46,087 nucleotides of DNA from Sulfolobales archaeon (GCA_026413885.1 JAOAKA010000001.1:1-46087); one strand, 5' to 3'. Shown: positions 33,777-41,922, counted from the stretch's first letter. The notes: a model not told the origin generated them from the letters alone. Numbers and translations are program-made.

Positions 33777-34867
33777 CTCTTTAAAACTAGCACCCGAGAT
33801 AAGTTGTCTGGACCACTCATCGAGTGAACAATCCCGTATTCTGAAGACGTAGTTTTACCACCTAAGCCACTTGTTAGCAACTTAAATACTTCATAGACCT
33901 GGTATACTCCAGTAGCACCTATCGGGTGTCCCCTGGCTTTAAGACCACCACTTAAATTCAAGCACTCGAAGTTACTTAAATCACACTCACTATCTAGATA
34001 TCTGAGTGCTCTAAGTATAGCTATAGGGTATGGAGTATAGCTATCGTGTAATTCAACTACAACTTTTCTTAAGTCTAGTCCGAATCTCTCTAGAGACTCT
34101 TTTAATGCTTTAGCTGATGCGGTTAGGTCTGAGATCTTCTCTCTAGCGTACGCCGGCAGCCCTACTTCTGTATTACTGTAGACTATTTCGACGGATGAGT
34201 TACTCCTATTAGGGGTACTTGATACTACTACTGCGGCAGCTCCATCACCGAAAGCAAAGCTATCGTAGAGTGTGAGAGGATCTGCTAGAATCTGTGTGTC
34301 TTTAAGTGAATCGTGAGATATCTTAAACTTCAGCATAGCGTGAGGTACTACCGCAGCATTTTCGTGCATTTTAATAGCCCAATTGCTGAAGCACTCTCTT
34401 CTTACTCCAGACTTAATGAGTTCCTTCATTGCGAGAGACGCATAAGCAGGTGGGGTAACTCCTCTCAGAACTTCGTATTCATAGTCTAGAGTTAGTGTAT
34501 ATAGGTAGTTAGCTGTATACGTAGGATACTCAGTGACTTTCTCAACTCCGAGGACTAGTGCTTTCTCAACTCTGCCGGACTCAACTAGTGAAGCAGCTAA
34601 CTCTACCGCCGCTAGACCGGAAGACTCACCAGATTCAACTCTAACTACTGGTACTCTCCTACCTATCCACTGAATTATGTGTGTACCAAGGTCTACTTGA
34701 TGTGCTGAGAGTTCCGGTAGTGTTGATGAGATAACTACGTAGTCTACATCTAGACACTCGGAACAGTCTCTAATAACTCTGTAGGCTAGATCTCTATATC
34801 CAAGCTCGAAGTGCCTATCGATTTTAATAACTGAACCACCAACTATGTGAACACCCATGTCAACCAC
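33773..34867 (-). CDS. archaeal thiolase (acetoacetyl-CoA thiolase family), nucleophile Cys replaced
   Basis: This 364-residue thiolase-fold protein sits between HMG-CoA synthase (8-bp overlap) and DUF35. Fold motifs are present: VLGVEKVTE, FAFGDGAAAVVVS and GGLKARGHPIGATG with the catalytic His. In the nucleophile loop, where related archaeal thiolases read RVEAACASGG, this one reads RVESGESSGL (76-85), so the expected cysteine is Glu81. I checked the DNA and the frame is clean. It may be catalytically altered or a structural partner, or my alignment may miss an alternative nucleophile. Product naming is by family and context. Confidence 0.85.
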   Translation of the reverse strand: MVDMGVHIVGGSVIKIDRHFELGYRDLAYRVIRDCSECLDVDYVVISSTLPELSAHQVDLGTHIIQWIGRRVPVVRVESGESSGLAAVELAASLVESGRVEKALVLGVEKVTEYPTYTANYLYTLTLDYEYEVLRGVTPPAYASLAMKELIKSGVRRECFSNWAIKMHENAAVVPHAMLKFKISHDSLKDTQILADPLTLYDSFAFGDGAAAVVVSSTPNRSNSSVEIVYSNTEVGLPAYAREKISDLTASAKALKESLERFGLDLRKVVVELHDSYTPYPIAILRALRYLDSECDLSNFECLNLSGGLKARGHPIGATGVYQVYEVFKLLTSGLGGKTTSSEYGIVHSMSGPDNLSRVLVLKR

Positions 34868-35924
34868 CTATGTTCCTTAAGAGAAGTCCTCTAAACTTAC
34901 TGTACTCTCCATAGGATATCTGGACTTTAGAGTTCACTATATCGACTACTCTAGGACCTCTCTTTACTAACTCAAACACGCTGTCTCTAACAACTAAACT
35001 GAAGGCGTCACTTCCAGCACCACTACCGAATGTAGCGACTAAGATCCTACTGCCGGGACGGGCTTCTTCAAGTACTTTTGCTAGTCCTAGGAGTGCCGAT
35101 GCGTTGTAGGTATTGCCTATATAGGGTGTAACGAGTCCCGGTAGAACTTTTTCTTGAGGAATCCCTAGAGATCTAGCTACCTGCAGAGGGAATCTACCGT
35201 TAGGTTGGTGAAATATTGCGTAGTCAAAATCCCCTGTCTTCAGCCCTGTTTCCTCTAGTAGCAGCTTAACAGCACTAACTATGTGGTGAAAGTATGCTGG
35301 TTCTCCAGTAAATATCTCAGCATGCTCAGGGTACGGGGAGCGGTCTCTCCGCCAGAAATCTGGTGTATCAGTAACATATGTTACACTTGCTTCTACTACA
35401 GCTGCTGAAGCACTTCCAGGACCGACCACAAAAGCAACAGCTCCAGATGAAGCAGTAAAGTCTAGTAGATCTCCCGGATTTGCCTGCGCTGTATCAGACC
35501 CTATAACTAGAGTATTCTGTGCGAGACCGCTCTTAACTAGTCCCACAGATATCCTCACGCCTTCACCAGCCGCTCTACACGCAAACTCTAGATCGGAAGC
35601 CAGCTTTCTCTTTTTAATTCCTAGTGCATCTGCTATTATTGTAGCTGAAGGCTTTACCGCGTACGGCTTCGACTCTGTGCCAAAGAATACGGCATCTACT
35701 TCATCACCACTTATCCCAGCTCTCTGCATAGCTACTTTAGCTGCATACCAACCCATAGTCACAGAGTCTTCGTCTTCTTCAGCTACAGACTTCTCGATTA
35801 TCCCTAGAGCTTTAGGTAGCTTAGAGTCGTACCCCCAGAGAGCCGCGACTTCTTGAGCACTTAGCCGAAATCTAGGTATATACGTACCCCAACCTCTAAT
35901 ACCTACTTCCAAGTAGATTACCAC
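34860..35924 (-). CDS. hydroxymethylglutaryl-CoA synthase, archaeal type
   Basis: This 354-residue enzyme makes HMG-CoA from acetoacetyl-CoA and acetyl-CoA, the committed entry to mevalonate and archaeal lipids. Catalytic residues are visible: Glu84 (FFGTES), Cys116 (LEFACRAAGEG) and His239 (FHQPNGRFP). It is the first gene of the HMGS-thiolase-DUF35 operon. Start is GTG 35924 or TTG 35912; the second gives the usual N-terminus (MEVGIRGWGTYIPR). TATA candidates on minus are TATTTAAAAC near 35954 and CTTAAAAACC near 35942. Confidence 0.95.
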   Translation of the reverse strand: MVIYLEVGIRGWGTYIPRFRLSAQEVAALWGYDSKLPKALGIIEKSVAEEDEDSVTMGWYAAKVAMQRAGISGDEVDAVFFGTESKPYAVKPSATIIADALGIKKRKLASDLEFACRAAGEGVRISVGLVKSGLAQNTLVIGSDTAQANPGDLLDFTASSGAVAFVVGPGSASAAVVEASVTYVTDTPDFWRRDRSPYPEHAEIFTGEPAYFHHIVSAVKLLLEETGLKTGDFDYAIFHQPNGRFPLQVARSLGIPQEKVLPGLVTPYIGNTYNASALLGLAKVLEEARPGSRILVATFGSGAGSDAFSLVVRDSVFELVKRGPRVVDIVNSKVQISYGEYSKFRGLLLRNIGG

Positions 35925-35993
35925 TACTCAGATAACTCTCGGTTTTTAAGTTTTAAATAAAATGACTATAAAACCTTTAATAAATTGTACGAA

Positions 35994-37049
35994 TTACTTC
36001 TTCACGTATAACCAGCAGGAGACTACGCGGCCTCTCTCGACTTCTATTTCAGGAGGTTCTTCAGACCTACATACATCCATAGCGTAAGGACATCTCGGAT
36101 GGAACCTACAGCCGGGCGGTATGTTAGCAGCACTAGGTATCTCACCTTTAATAGGTACTTCCCTCATCTTCAATCTATTCCTCGGGTCTGGTTCTGGAAC
36201 TGCTGCTATTAGTGCTTTAGCGTATGGGTGTAGTGGGTTGTTGACTACGTCGTTTATAGAGCCCTTCTCTGCTATAGCACCTAGGTACATTACAGCTATC
36301 TTATCACAGATATAGGACGCAACTGCGAGGTCGTGAGTTATGAATATATAGGTTAGATTTCTAGCCGCCTTTAGATCCAGCATCAACTGAAGTATTTCAG
36401 CTCTAATTGATACATCTAACATGCTCACCGGTTCGTCAGCAACTACTAGTGATGGATTTAGTATGAGTGCTCTCGCAACAGCTATTCTCTGTCTCTGACC
36501 TCCCGATAGCATGTGTGGATATCTTTCAGCAAATTCTTCTGGAGGTGTTAATTTTACTTCTTCAAGTACTCTAAAGACTACCTCCCTCTTTTCATCTTCC
36601 GTAGCTCCGAGTGAGTGTATGTCTAGAGGTTCTTTCAGGATATCGTAAATCCTCATTCTAGGATTCAGAGAGCCGTATGGATCTTGAAATATTATCTGTA
36701 TGTCTCGTCTCAGTAGTTTATCTATGTATCTCGGTAGCTTGGTGGTTAGGTCGATGTACTTTCCATCTACTAGGAATGTTGAAGGTATTTCAGATAGCAT
36801 CTCTTTCTTAGGCATGTAGAGAGCTCTCCCACCAGTGAAGTCTATCAATCTAACTACCAGCCTACCAGTAGTAGTCTTACCACACCCAGATTCTCCCGCT
36901 AAACAGAAGATCTCTCCTTCGCTAACCATAAAGCTTATTCCATCTACAGCTCTCACATATCTAGGCTTTCTAAACGTCAGTATCTCGACTAAAGACCTTC
37001 TAAGTGGAAAGTACTTATATGCTTTTTCTACTACGAGCTTGGAGCTCAC
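35994..37049 (-). CDS. oppF: peptide/nickel-type ABC transporter ATP-binding protein (OppF/DppF)
   Basis: This 351-residue ATPase has Walker A GESGCGKTT, signature LSGGQRQR, Walker B LVVADEP and the H-loop ITHDLAVAS. The C-terminal Opp/Dpp domain has CRFHPRCPYAMDVC, whose cysteines may bind an Fe-S cluster or zinc as proposed for this family. It follows the OppD-like gene by 6 nt. No permease or binding-protein gene is adjacent. The last 92 bp share perfect identity with the OppD-like gene. Confidence 0.92.
   Translation of the reverse strand: MSSKLVVEKAYKYFPLRRSLVEILTFRKPRYVRAVDGISFMVSEGEIFCLAGESGCGKTTTGRLVVRLIDFTGGRALYMPKKEMLSEIPSTFLVDGKYIDLTTKLPRYIDKLLRRDIQIIFQDPYGSLNPRMRIYDILKEPLDIHSLGATEDEKREVVFRVLEEVKLTPPEEFAERYPHMLSGGQRQRIAVARALILNPSLVVADEPVSMLDVSIRAEILQLMLDLKAARNLTYIFITHDLAVASYICDKIAVMYLGAIAEKGSINDVVNNPLHPYAKALIAAVPEPDPRNRLKMREVPIKGEIPSAANIPPGCRFHPRCPYAMDVCRSEEPPEIEVERGRVVSCWLYVKK
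36029..36120 (+). repeat. 92-bp direct repeat, copy 1 (3' end of oppF)
   Basis: The 92 bp are identical base for base to 37091-37182. They encode the Cys-rich C-terminus CRFHPRCPYAMDVC and the following acidic stretch. Flanking sequence diverges at once, with different bases immediately outside both ends. Confidence 0.9.
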
Positions 37050-37055
37050 AGTTCT

Positions 37056-38030
37056 TCACCTCTTGACATAGAGCCAACAAGAAACTACGTGGCCTCTCTC
37101 GACTTCTATTTCAGGAGGTTCTTCAGACCTACATACATCCATAGCGTAAGGACATCTCGGATGGAACCTACAGCCGGGCGGTGGAATTCTGAGGTCTGGT
37201 GGGACACCCGGTATCCAAGTTATCTTCTCCTTTGCTCTGAGTCTCGGAATGCTTCTGAGAAGTCCCTGGGTATATGGGTGAAGCGGGTTCCCAAATACCG
37301 TCTCAGAGAGCCCTAGTTCAGCAATTTTTCCAGCGTACATAACTCCAGTTTTATCGGCTATTTCAGCTATTATGCTTAAGTCGTGAGTTATAAATATCAT
37401 TGCGTTTCTTTCTGACTGTCTGAGTTCTTTAAACAAGTTCATTATCTGTGCCTGTATAACTACGTCTAGAGCTGTAGTTGGTTCGTCAGCTATTACTACT
37501 CTAGGTCTTAATAGCAGAGCCATAGCTATCATAACTCTCTGCTTCATACCACCACTTAATTCGTGAGGATATCTCCTGAGAATATCTGGTGTTAAACCAA
37601 CTTTCTTAACCATTTCAGCAGCTACTGCCAGAGATTCTTTAACACTTAAACCCTTGTGAAGAATGAGGGGCTCGGAGAGTTGGTGACCAACCGTATAAAC
37701 AGGGTTTAAAGCATTCATAGCACCTTGGAAAACCATACTTACTTTAGACCACCTGATTTTTCTTAGTTCAGCCGGCTTAAGCTTCGTTATATCTACACCA
37801 TCTATTACTACAGACCCGCGCACGATCCTGCCGGGAGGAGGTATTAACCCCAAGACACCGTAGCCGAGAGTTGACTTACCAGAACCTGATTCTCCAGCAA
37901 TTCCGAGTGCTTCTCCCTCACTTAGACTTAAGCTTACTCCATCAACAGCTCTAACTATTCCGGTTAGTGTGTAGTAGTAGATACGTAAATCACTCACGCC
38001 TAGCACTGTAGATGACATATATGACACCAC
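37056..38030 (-). CDS. oppD: peptide/nickel-type ABC transporter ATP-binding protein (OppD/DppD)
   Basis: This 324-residue ATPase has Walker A GESGSGKST (46-54), signature LSGGMKQR, Walker B VVIADEPTTALD and the H-loop ITHDLSIIAE, then the C-terminal Opp/Dpp extension with CRFHPRCPYAMDVC. It is the upstream member of the ATPase pair. The start is GTG 38030 or ATG 38018. The TATA box ATTTTTATACC at 38062-38072 predicts a leader of about 11 nt. Partner permeases must lie elsewhere. Confidence 0.92.
   Translation of the reverse strand: MVSYMSSTVLGVSDLRIYYYTLTGIVRAVDGVSLSLSEGEALGIAGESGSGKSTLGYGVLGLIPPPGRIVRGSVVIDGVDITKLKPAELRKIRWSKVSMVFQGAMNALNPVYTVGHQLSEPLILHKGLSVKESLAVAAEMVKKVGLTPDILRRYPHELSGGMKQRVMIAMALLLRPRVVIADEPTTALDVVIQAQIMNLFKELRQSERNAMIFITHDLSIIAEIADKTGVMYAGKIAELGLSETVFGNPLHPYTQGLLRSIPRLRAKEKITWIPGVPPDLRIPPPGCRFHPRCPYAMDVCRSEEPPEIEVERGHVVSCWLYVKR
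37091..37182 (+). repeat. 92-bp direct repeat, copy 2 (3' end of oppD)
   Basis: This is identical to 36029-36120; see that entry. The copies are 1062 bp apart in the same orientation. Confidence 0.9.
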
Positions 38031-38333
38031 ACTAGCTGATTCACTATTATCTAGCGGTCTCGGTATAAAAATTAGTATTAATTATTTAATAGCTATCAAA
38101 CACTTACTAACTAGATGATGAAGTGGGCAGCCCCTGAGAAATGAAGACACTAGTTCACACTGACCTACTCTAGCCAGATTCGATGTTCGATTTCCCACTC
38201 CGAGCTATCGACACCTCTACTAAAGTTAAATAGAATTAATCGCAGATACTGAAATTCAACGTATCAATTCACTCTACACATATAAATCACGTGCCCGACT
38301 AGTAGAACTCCACACAAAGTCTCGCGAATAGAG
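38031..38333. other. intergenic region: divergent promoters and a C/D box sRNA
   Basis: This 303-bp gap lies between the oppD start and the phosphoesterase stop. It holds the oppD TATA box (38062-38072, minus), a plus-strand TATA-like ATTAATTATTTAATAG (38078-38093) and the C/D box sRNA at 38112-38166. From about 38170 to 38333 I see no gene or convincing signal. Confidence 0.6.
38112..38166 (+). ncRNA. C/D box guide sRNA (sRNA-1)
   Basis: Archaeal C/D box architecture is seen directly: C box ATGATGA (38115-38121), 12-nt guide AGTGGGCAGCCC, D' box CTGA (38134-38137), 3-nt spacer, C' box ATGAAGA (38141-38147, one mismatch to RUGAUGA), 12-nt guide CACTAGTTCACA, D box CTGA (38160-38163). A TATA-like sequence centred near 38086 predicts a start at about 38112. 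By the D+5 rule the methylated residues would be U in GGGCUGCCCACU and A in UGUGAACUAGUG of the target. I could not place the targets from memory. Such RNAs guide 2'-O-methylation with fibrillarin, Nop5 and L7Ae. Confidence 0.78.
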
Positions 38334-39089
38334 CTACTTCTGAATCATTATGTCGTGAAGCTCTCTCAGAGCTGGGAACTCCAGTACTCCAATATCTGAA
38401 GTAACCACTACGGGTTTCAGTGTCTCGATATCTACGTATTCTCTCATTATAGGTGATAGATACGTGTCTCTGGTTAGTGTGACCTTTGACCCTGTCTGAT
38501 ATATTCCTACGGCAGGTAGCACTACTACTTTCTTTCCGTAGTTCAACATATTTCCTACTAGAAAACACGAAAACTTTCCGATAAAGCCTATAGTGTCTCT
38601 GAGAGCTATACTAGGATGTTCGTGTCCCATAATTAAGTAACTCCACGATTGTGAAGACAGCTCTTCACCCAGCTGTTTATGTCCGTGTACCACTATGAAT
38701 GGTGGTAGTAGAAAGCTATCTACTATCTCGAAATCAAACCGCTTCCTCATTGCGGGTAGGAAGTTGTCGTGATTTCCTCGAACTACCACTACGTCTTCAA
38801 CGTGTTTCTTAACGTACGTCAGTAATTCTGCTAGTTCTAGCTTCTCTAATCTACCGAGAGTGTTGAAGAGATGCTTAATGTCTCCAGCAAATATCACCCT
38901 ATCTACACTCACACTACTGAAGGCTTCCTCCAGAATTCTGAGTGTATTCTTAAGTTGAAAGCGGGGTATATAGCCGCCTTTAGAAGAAATTTCTTCTTCA
39001 AATCCTATGTGAGTATCTGCTAAAATAAGTATTCTATGAGTTCTCATATAGACCGCTGGAAGCTCACCAACTGTCTCTAGACCAGGCAC
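38334..39089 (-). CDS. ICC-like metallophosphoesterase (DNA-ligase-associated type)
   Basis: This 251-residue calcineurin-like phosphoesterase has ILADTHIGFEEE (DxH), FAGDIKH (GD), VRGNHDNF (GNHD), VHGHK and MGHEHPS (GHxH), so the full dinuclear metal site is present. The spacing resembles the archaeal phosphoesterases related to MJ0037 and to bacterial ligase-associated enzymes. No ligase or helicase gene is adjacent, so its DNA role is unproven. The start is GTG 39089, with CTATTTAAAG at about 39121-39130 upstream. Confidence 0.85.
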   Translation of the reverse strand: MPGLETVGELPAVYMRTHRILILADTHIGFEEEISSKGGYIPRFQLKNTLRILEEAFSSVSVDRVIFAGDIKHLFNTLGRLEKLELAELLTYVKKHVEDVVVVRGNHDNFLPAMRKRFDFEIVDSFLLPPFIVVHGHKQLGEELSSQSWSYLIMGHEHPSIALRDTIGFIGKFSCFLVGNMLNYGKKVVVLPAVGIYQTGSKVTLTRDTYLSPIMREYVDIETLKPVVVTSDIGVLEFPALRELHDIMIQK

Positions 39090-39189
39090 TAACTCCGTTC
39101 TCTCAATCCCAGGAGATCCACTTTAAATAGCTTAATAACGAACTACGTGAAGGCATCTGCTGTAGGGTATTAAAACTCCTCGAGTTCCC

Positions 39190-39223
39190 GGAGAAATTTT
39201 CTCCATTTATAAGCTTTATAAAC
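39190..39223 (+). promoter_or_regulatory. tbp promoter with adjoining palindrome
   Basis: The perfect inverted repeat GGAGAAATTTTCTCC (39190-39204) abuts two TATA-like elements, ATTTATAAGC (39205-39214) and CTTTATAAACC (39214-39224). The second box predicts a start near 39244, leaving GGTGGTG as Shine-Dalgarno before ATG 39252. The palindrome occupies the BRE/TFB position, so a bound repressor would block the promoter (inference). Confidence 0.5.
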
Positions 39224-39251
39224 CTTATTAATCTGCTACATAGGGTGGTGT

Positions 39252-39842
39252 ATGAGTAAAGTTACTCCTTTAATTAAAATAGAGAATATTGTGGCTACTG
39301 TTACACTAGAGCAAGGACTAGATCTCGGAGCTATAGCTAGGTCGATACCTAATGTCGAGTATGACCCGGAGGAGTTTCCCGGACTAGTTCTAAGACTCGA
39401 TAACCCGAAGCTAACAGCTCTAGTATTTGGAACTGGGAAGATGGTTATTACCGGTGCTAAAAAAACGGAGATGCTTATTAAGGGATTTAAGCGAATACTC
39501 CGGTTATTCTACAAACACGGAATACTAGTCACCGGTAAACCGAGAATACAAATACAGAACGTTGTAGCTTCAGCAAATCTAAATGCTGAAGTCAATTTAG
39601 AGATAGCTGCTGAATACTTAGATAACGTAATGTATGAGCCGGAGCAGTTCCCCGGGTTAATACACAAGATGAATAGTCCCCGCGTCGTACTCCTAATATT
39701 TAGTAGTGGTAAGATGGTTATAACTGGAGCAAAAAGTGAGGAAGAAGTCATTCAAGCCGTTCAAAATATCTACGAAAAGCTAGACGAAGTTGAAGCTCTA
39801 AGAGAGGTATCCGAAGAATTCTCGACAGAAGAAGTACTATAG
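39252..39842 (+). CDS. tbp: TATA-box-binding protein
   Basis: This 196-residue protein is built of two imperfect repeats (about 8-95 and 99-185). Each carries the saddle motifs: [33 protein letters not shown], and [33 protein letters not shown]. An acidic C-terminal tail (EEFSTEEVL) follows, as in archaeal TBPs. It recruits TFB and RNA polymerase. It stands alone, with its own promoter and a palindrome next to the TATA boxes. Confidence 0.97.
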   Translation: MSKVTPLIKIENIVATVTLEQGLDLGAIARSIPNVEYDPEEFPGLVLRLDNPKLTALVFGTGKMVITGAKKTEMLIKGFKRILRLFYKHGILVTGKPRIQIQNVVASANLNAEVNLEIAAEYLDNVMYEPEQFPGLIHKMNSPRVVLLIFSSGKMVITGAKSEEEVIQAVQNIYEKLDEVEALREVSEEFSTEEVL

Positions 39843-39930
39843 AGGACTCTAAATCCACTAAGTGAGCAGTAGCTTGAGTATTTCTCTATATTCTCCACGC
39901 AGATCTCTCTGATGAGACCTGCGCAGTGTT

Positions 39931-40524
39931 TTACTTTCTCGAGATCTTACCTAGTAGTAGTGAGTTCCTAGAGAGAGATGAAGCTATAATATCAGATACT
40001 CTAAGCGGCTCTGGTATTGAGGACACTAGCTGTGTTGAAGATATTAATTTAGCGGTATCGATCTCTAGCTCGCCGAATGAAGCTATTCTCATAGTCCTCC
40101 ACCTAGTAGAAACTAGATTTGACTTAGAGTAGGCCTTCAGAATTACTTTAAGCCTGCTCTCCCAGTCTGAGAAGTGGAGCTTTAAAGCTCTCTCAATCTT
40201 CTCTATAGAGGGTTCGAACTTATAGATGACAACAACCAACCTACTGAACTGAAGTAGAGTGTCTGGGTCTATTATATTGAATCCAGCTACAGTAACTCCG
40301 TCGAGAAAAACAACGTCAACACCTCCGAGATCTCTTAGAATTTCAGTAGCTTTTTCAGTACCGTCAGTACCGTCAACTGTAACTAACCTCACTCTGATGT
40401 CTCTCGGTAACATACTCTGGTAAAGTGTACCTACTAGAAAAGTATTCAGCTTTAACTCCTTGAAGCTTGGAGGAAAGAATCCATCATCTATTCCTATCAT
40501 TCTTAAGTAGTTTAACATACTCAC
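39931..40524 (-). CDS. DUF99 family protein (endonuclease V-like fold)
   Basis: This 197-residue protein has the DUF99/UPF0215 signatures MIGIDDGFF near the N-terminus and VVFLDGVTVAGFNIID in the middle. The family is related to the endonuclease V fold but its function is unknown. The ORF opens at 40524, but ATG 40500 gives the normal family start (MIGIDDGFF). With that start the overlap with orc1/cdc6 is 17 bp instead of 41. It is probably cotranscribed with orc1/cdc6. Confidence 0.8.
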   Translation of the reverse strand: MSMLNYLRMIGIDDGFFPPSFKELKLNTFLVGTLYQSMLPRDIRVRLVTVDGTDGTEKATEILRDLGGVDVVFLDGVTVAGFNIIDPDTLLQFSRLVVVIYKFEPSIEKIERALKLHFSDWESRLKVILKAYSKSNLVSTRWRTMRIASFGELEIDTAKLISSTQLVSSIPEPLRVSDIIASSLSRNSLLLGKISRK

Positions 40525-41737
40525 CGATCCTAGTGTCTGAACTAAGTACTTTCAATATAACGGTAGAGTCTATTCCCAAGGCTATCTCCTTAGTTTTCCC
40601 GTAGCGACCTCTACTTATTACCTTAGATGTGAGTATGCCGAGCATATCTAACTCACTAATTAATTCACTAACTCTCCTCTGAGCCAGGGGTTCCAGTCCG
40701 AGGATATCGCAGATTTTTCTATACGCTAGATATAGACTACCAGTGGATTCCGCAAACCCCCCTCTAGTAGCTAGAGATAGTAGAATTAGCTTACTGTGGT
40801 ATGGAAGTGTTCGAACAACCTCTGTAGCCGCATTTACTTCTAGTTCTTCTCTAGCTTTTTTAGCGTGCTCTATAGTTACTTTAAGCGCACTCTCGCGTTC
40901 CGCAATCTCACCGGCGAATCTAAGTAAGTCGAGAGCTCTTCTAGCATCTCCATGTTCTCTAGCTGCTACGGAAGCACAGTACTCGATGACACCACTGTCG
41001 AGAACGTTCTCCCTGAAGGCTAATACAGCTCTCTCTCTTAAAATATCTGCTAGCTGAAGAGCATCGTACGGTGGGAATACTACTTCAACTTCTCCCAAAC
41101 TAGACTTAACTCGCGGGTCTAGAGTCTCCACAAATTTCACATCGTTAGTTATACCTATAATACTGACCTTACTTCGATAGAGTTCGTCGTTTATTCTTGT
41201 GAGTCTGTAGAGTAAGTCGTCACCTACTTTCTTAACGAGAAAATCTACTTCATCTAATACTATAGTAACTATCATTCTCTTAGACTCTACATACTCCCTC
41301 AGCCTATTGTGTAGCTCAGCAACTGAGAGGCCGGTAAACGGTATTTTAGCTCCTATATCAGACCCTACTTTAAATAAAACTCTATAGTTCGTATCTTCAT
41401 TACGGCAGTTTACGTATGAAAACTTGAAGAAATCTATACCTGCTTTTTCAGCATGCTCGGTAAATCTCTTAATTACGTACTTTACGACAGCAGTTTTACC
41501 TGTTCCTGTTAAACCATATAAAAAGATGTTGCTAGGTTTCTCACCTCTTAAAACTGGAGATAGAAGTTCAGCTGTTTTCCTAATGTATTCTTCTCTATGG
41601 GGGAGTCTATTAGGTATGTAGTCGCATGCTAGAGCTTCCCTATTCTTAAAGATCTTGCTCTCACCTAGAGCCTTCTTAATCACTTCAGATACTACGTCCT
41701 CCACAAACTCAGCCCCCAGGTATTGCTGTATCTGCAA
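40484..41737 (-). CDS. cdc6: Orc1/Cdc6 family replication initiator
   Basis: This 417-residue protein has an AAA+ domain with Walker A GLTGTGKT (75-82), Walker B IVLDEVDFLV, a sensor-1 stretch VSIIGITNDVKF and an arginine-containing DPRVKSSLGE. A C-terminal winged helix follows (YRKICDILGLEPLAQRRVSELI). It binds origin DNA and loads MCM. The start is TTG 41735-41737. CTTATTTAACC at 41757-41767 predicts transcription at about 41736, so the mRNA is leaderless. Archaeal origins often lie next to such genes, but I found no convincing origin-recognition boxes in 41738-41863. Confidence 0.95.
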   Translation of the reverse strand: MQIQQYLGAEFVEDVVSEVIKKALGESKIFKNREALACDYIPNRLPHREEYIRKTAELLSPVLRGEKPSNIFLYGLTGTGKTAVVKYVIKRFTEHAEKAGIDFFKFSYVNCRNEDTNYRVLFKVGSDIGAKIPFTGLSVAELHNRLREYVESKRMIVTIVLDEVDFLVKKVGDDLLYRLTRINDELYRSKVSIIGITNDVKFVETLDPRVKSSLGEVEVVFPPYDALQLADILRERAVLAFRENVLDSGVIEYCASVAAREHGDARRALDLLRFAGEIAERESALKVTIEHAKKAREELEVNAATEVVRTLPYHSKLILLSLATRGGFAESTGSLYLAYRKICDILGLEPLAQRRVSELISELDMLGILTSKVISRGRYGKTKEIALGIDSTVILKVLSSDTRIGEYVKLLKNDRNR

Positions 41738-41756
41738 TTAACTGCAGCGTTTACAG

Positions 41757-41767
41757 GTTAAATAAGA
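41757..41767 (-). promoter_or_regulatory. TATA box of the orc1/cdc6-DUF99 operon
   Basis: CTTATTTAACC on minus is centred 25 nt upstream of TTG 41737, the spacing of a leaderless archaeal promoter. Confidence 0.55.
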
Positions 41768-41859
41768 GGTTCTCAAAATATCTAAGCAGTGGTATTCACA
41801 AAGCAAGTGCGGTACTACTTAAATTTGATCTAGAAAATAGTTTTAAACTGGGGGTTAGT

Positions 41860-41916
41860 TGGAGTGATGAATCTTACAAGGGATGACTAGTGATTTCTGA
41901 ACCCGCGGCTGACTCC
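41860..41916 (+). ncRNA. C/D box guide sRNA (sRNA-2)
   Basis: The architecture is C box GTGATGA (41864-41870, perfect), 12-nt guide ATCTTACAAGGG, D' box ATGA (41883-41886, one mismatch), 3-nt spacer CTA, C' box GTGATTT (41890-41896, two mismatches), 12-nt guide CTGAACCCGCGG, D box CTGA (41909-41912). Element spacing is the same as in sRNA-1 (7-12-4-3-7-12-4). The D guide would pair with CCGCGGGTTCAG, which resembles a tRNA T-arm; the D+5 residue would then be a G in the T-stem. This target is inference. CTTAAATTT at 41819-41827 is a possible promoter. An alternative D box lies at 41897-41900. Confidence 0.65.
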
Positions 41917-41922
41917 CCGTTT

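Noticed and set aside
39846-39930. C box-like CTGATGA near 39910
   Set aside because: The first base does not fit RUGAUGA and no D box follows at guide distance.
41738-41863. Possible replication origin next to orc1/cdc6
   Set aside because: The region is AT-rich and has a GGGGG run near 41850, but I found no paired origin-recognition boxes and no clear unwinding element. Position alone is not enough.
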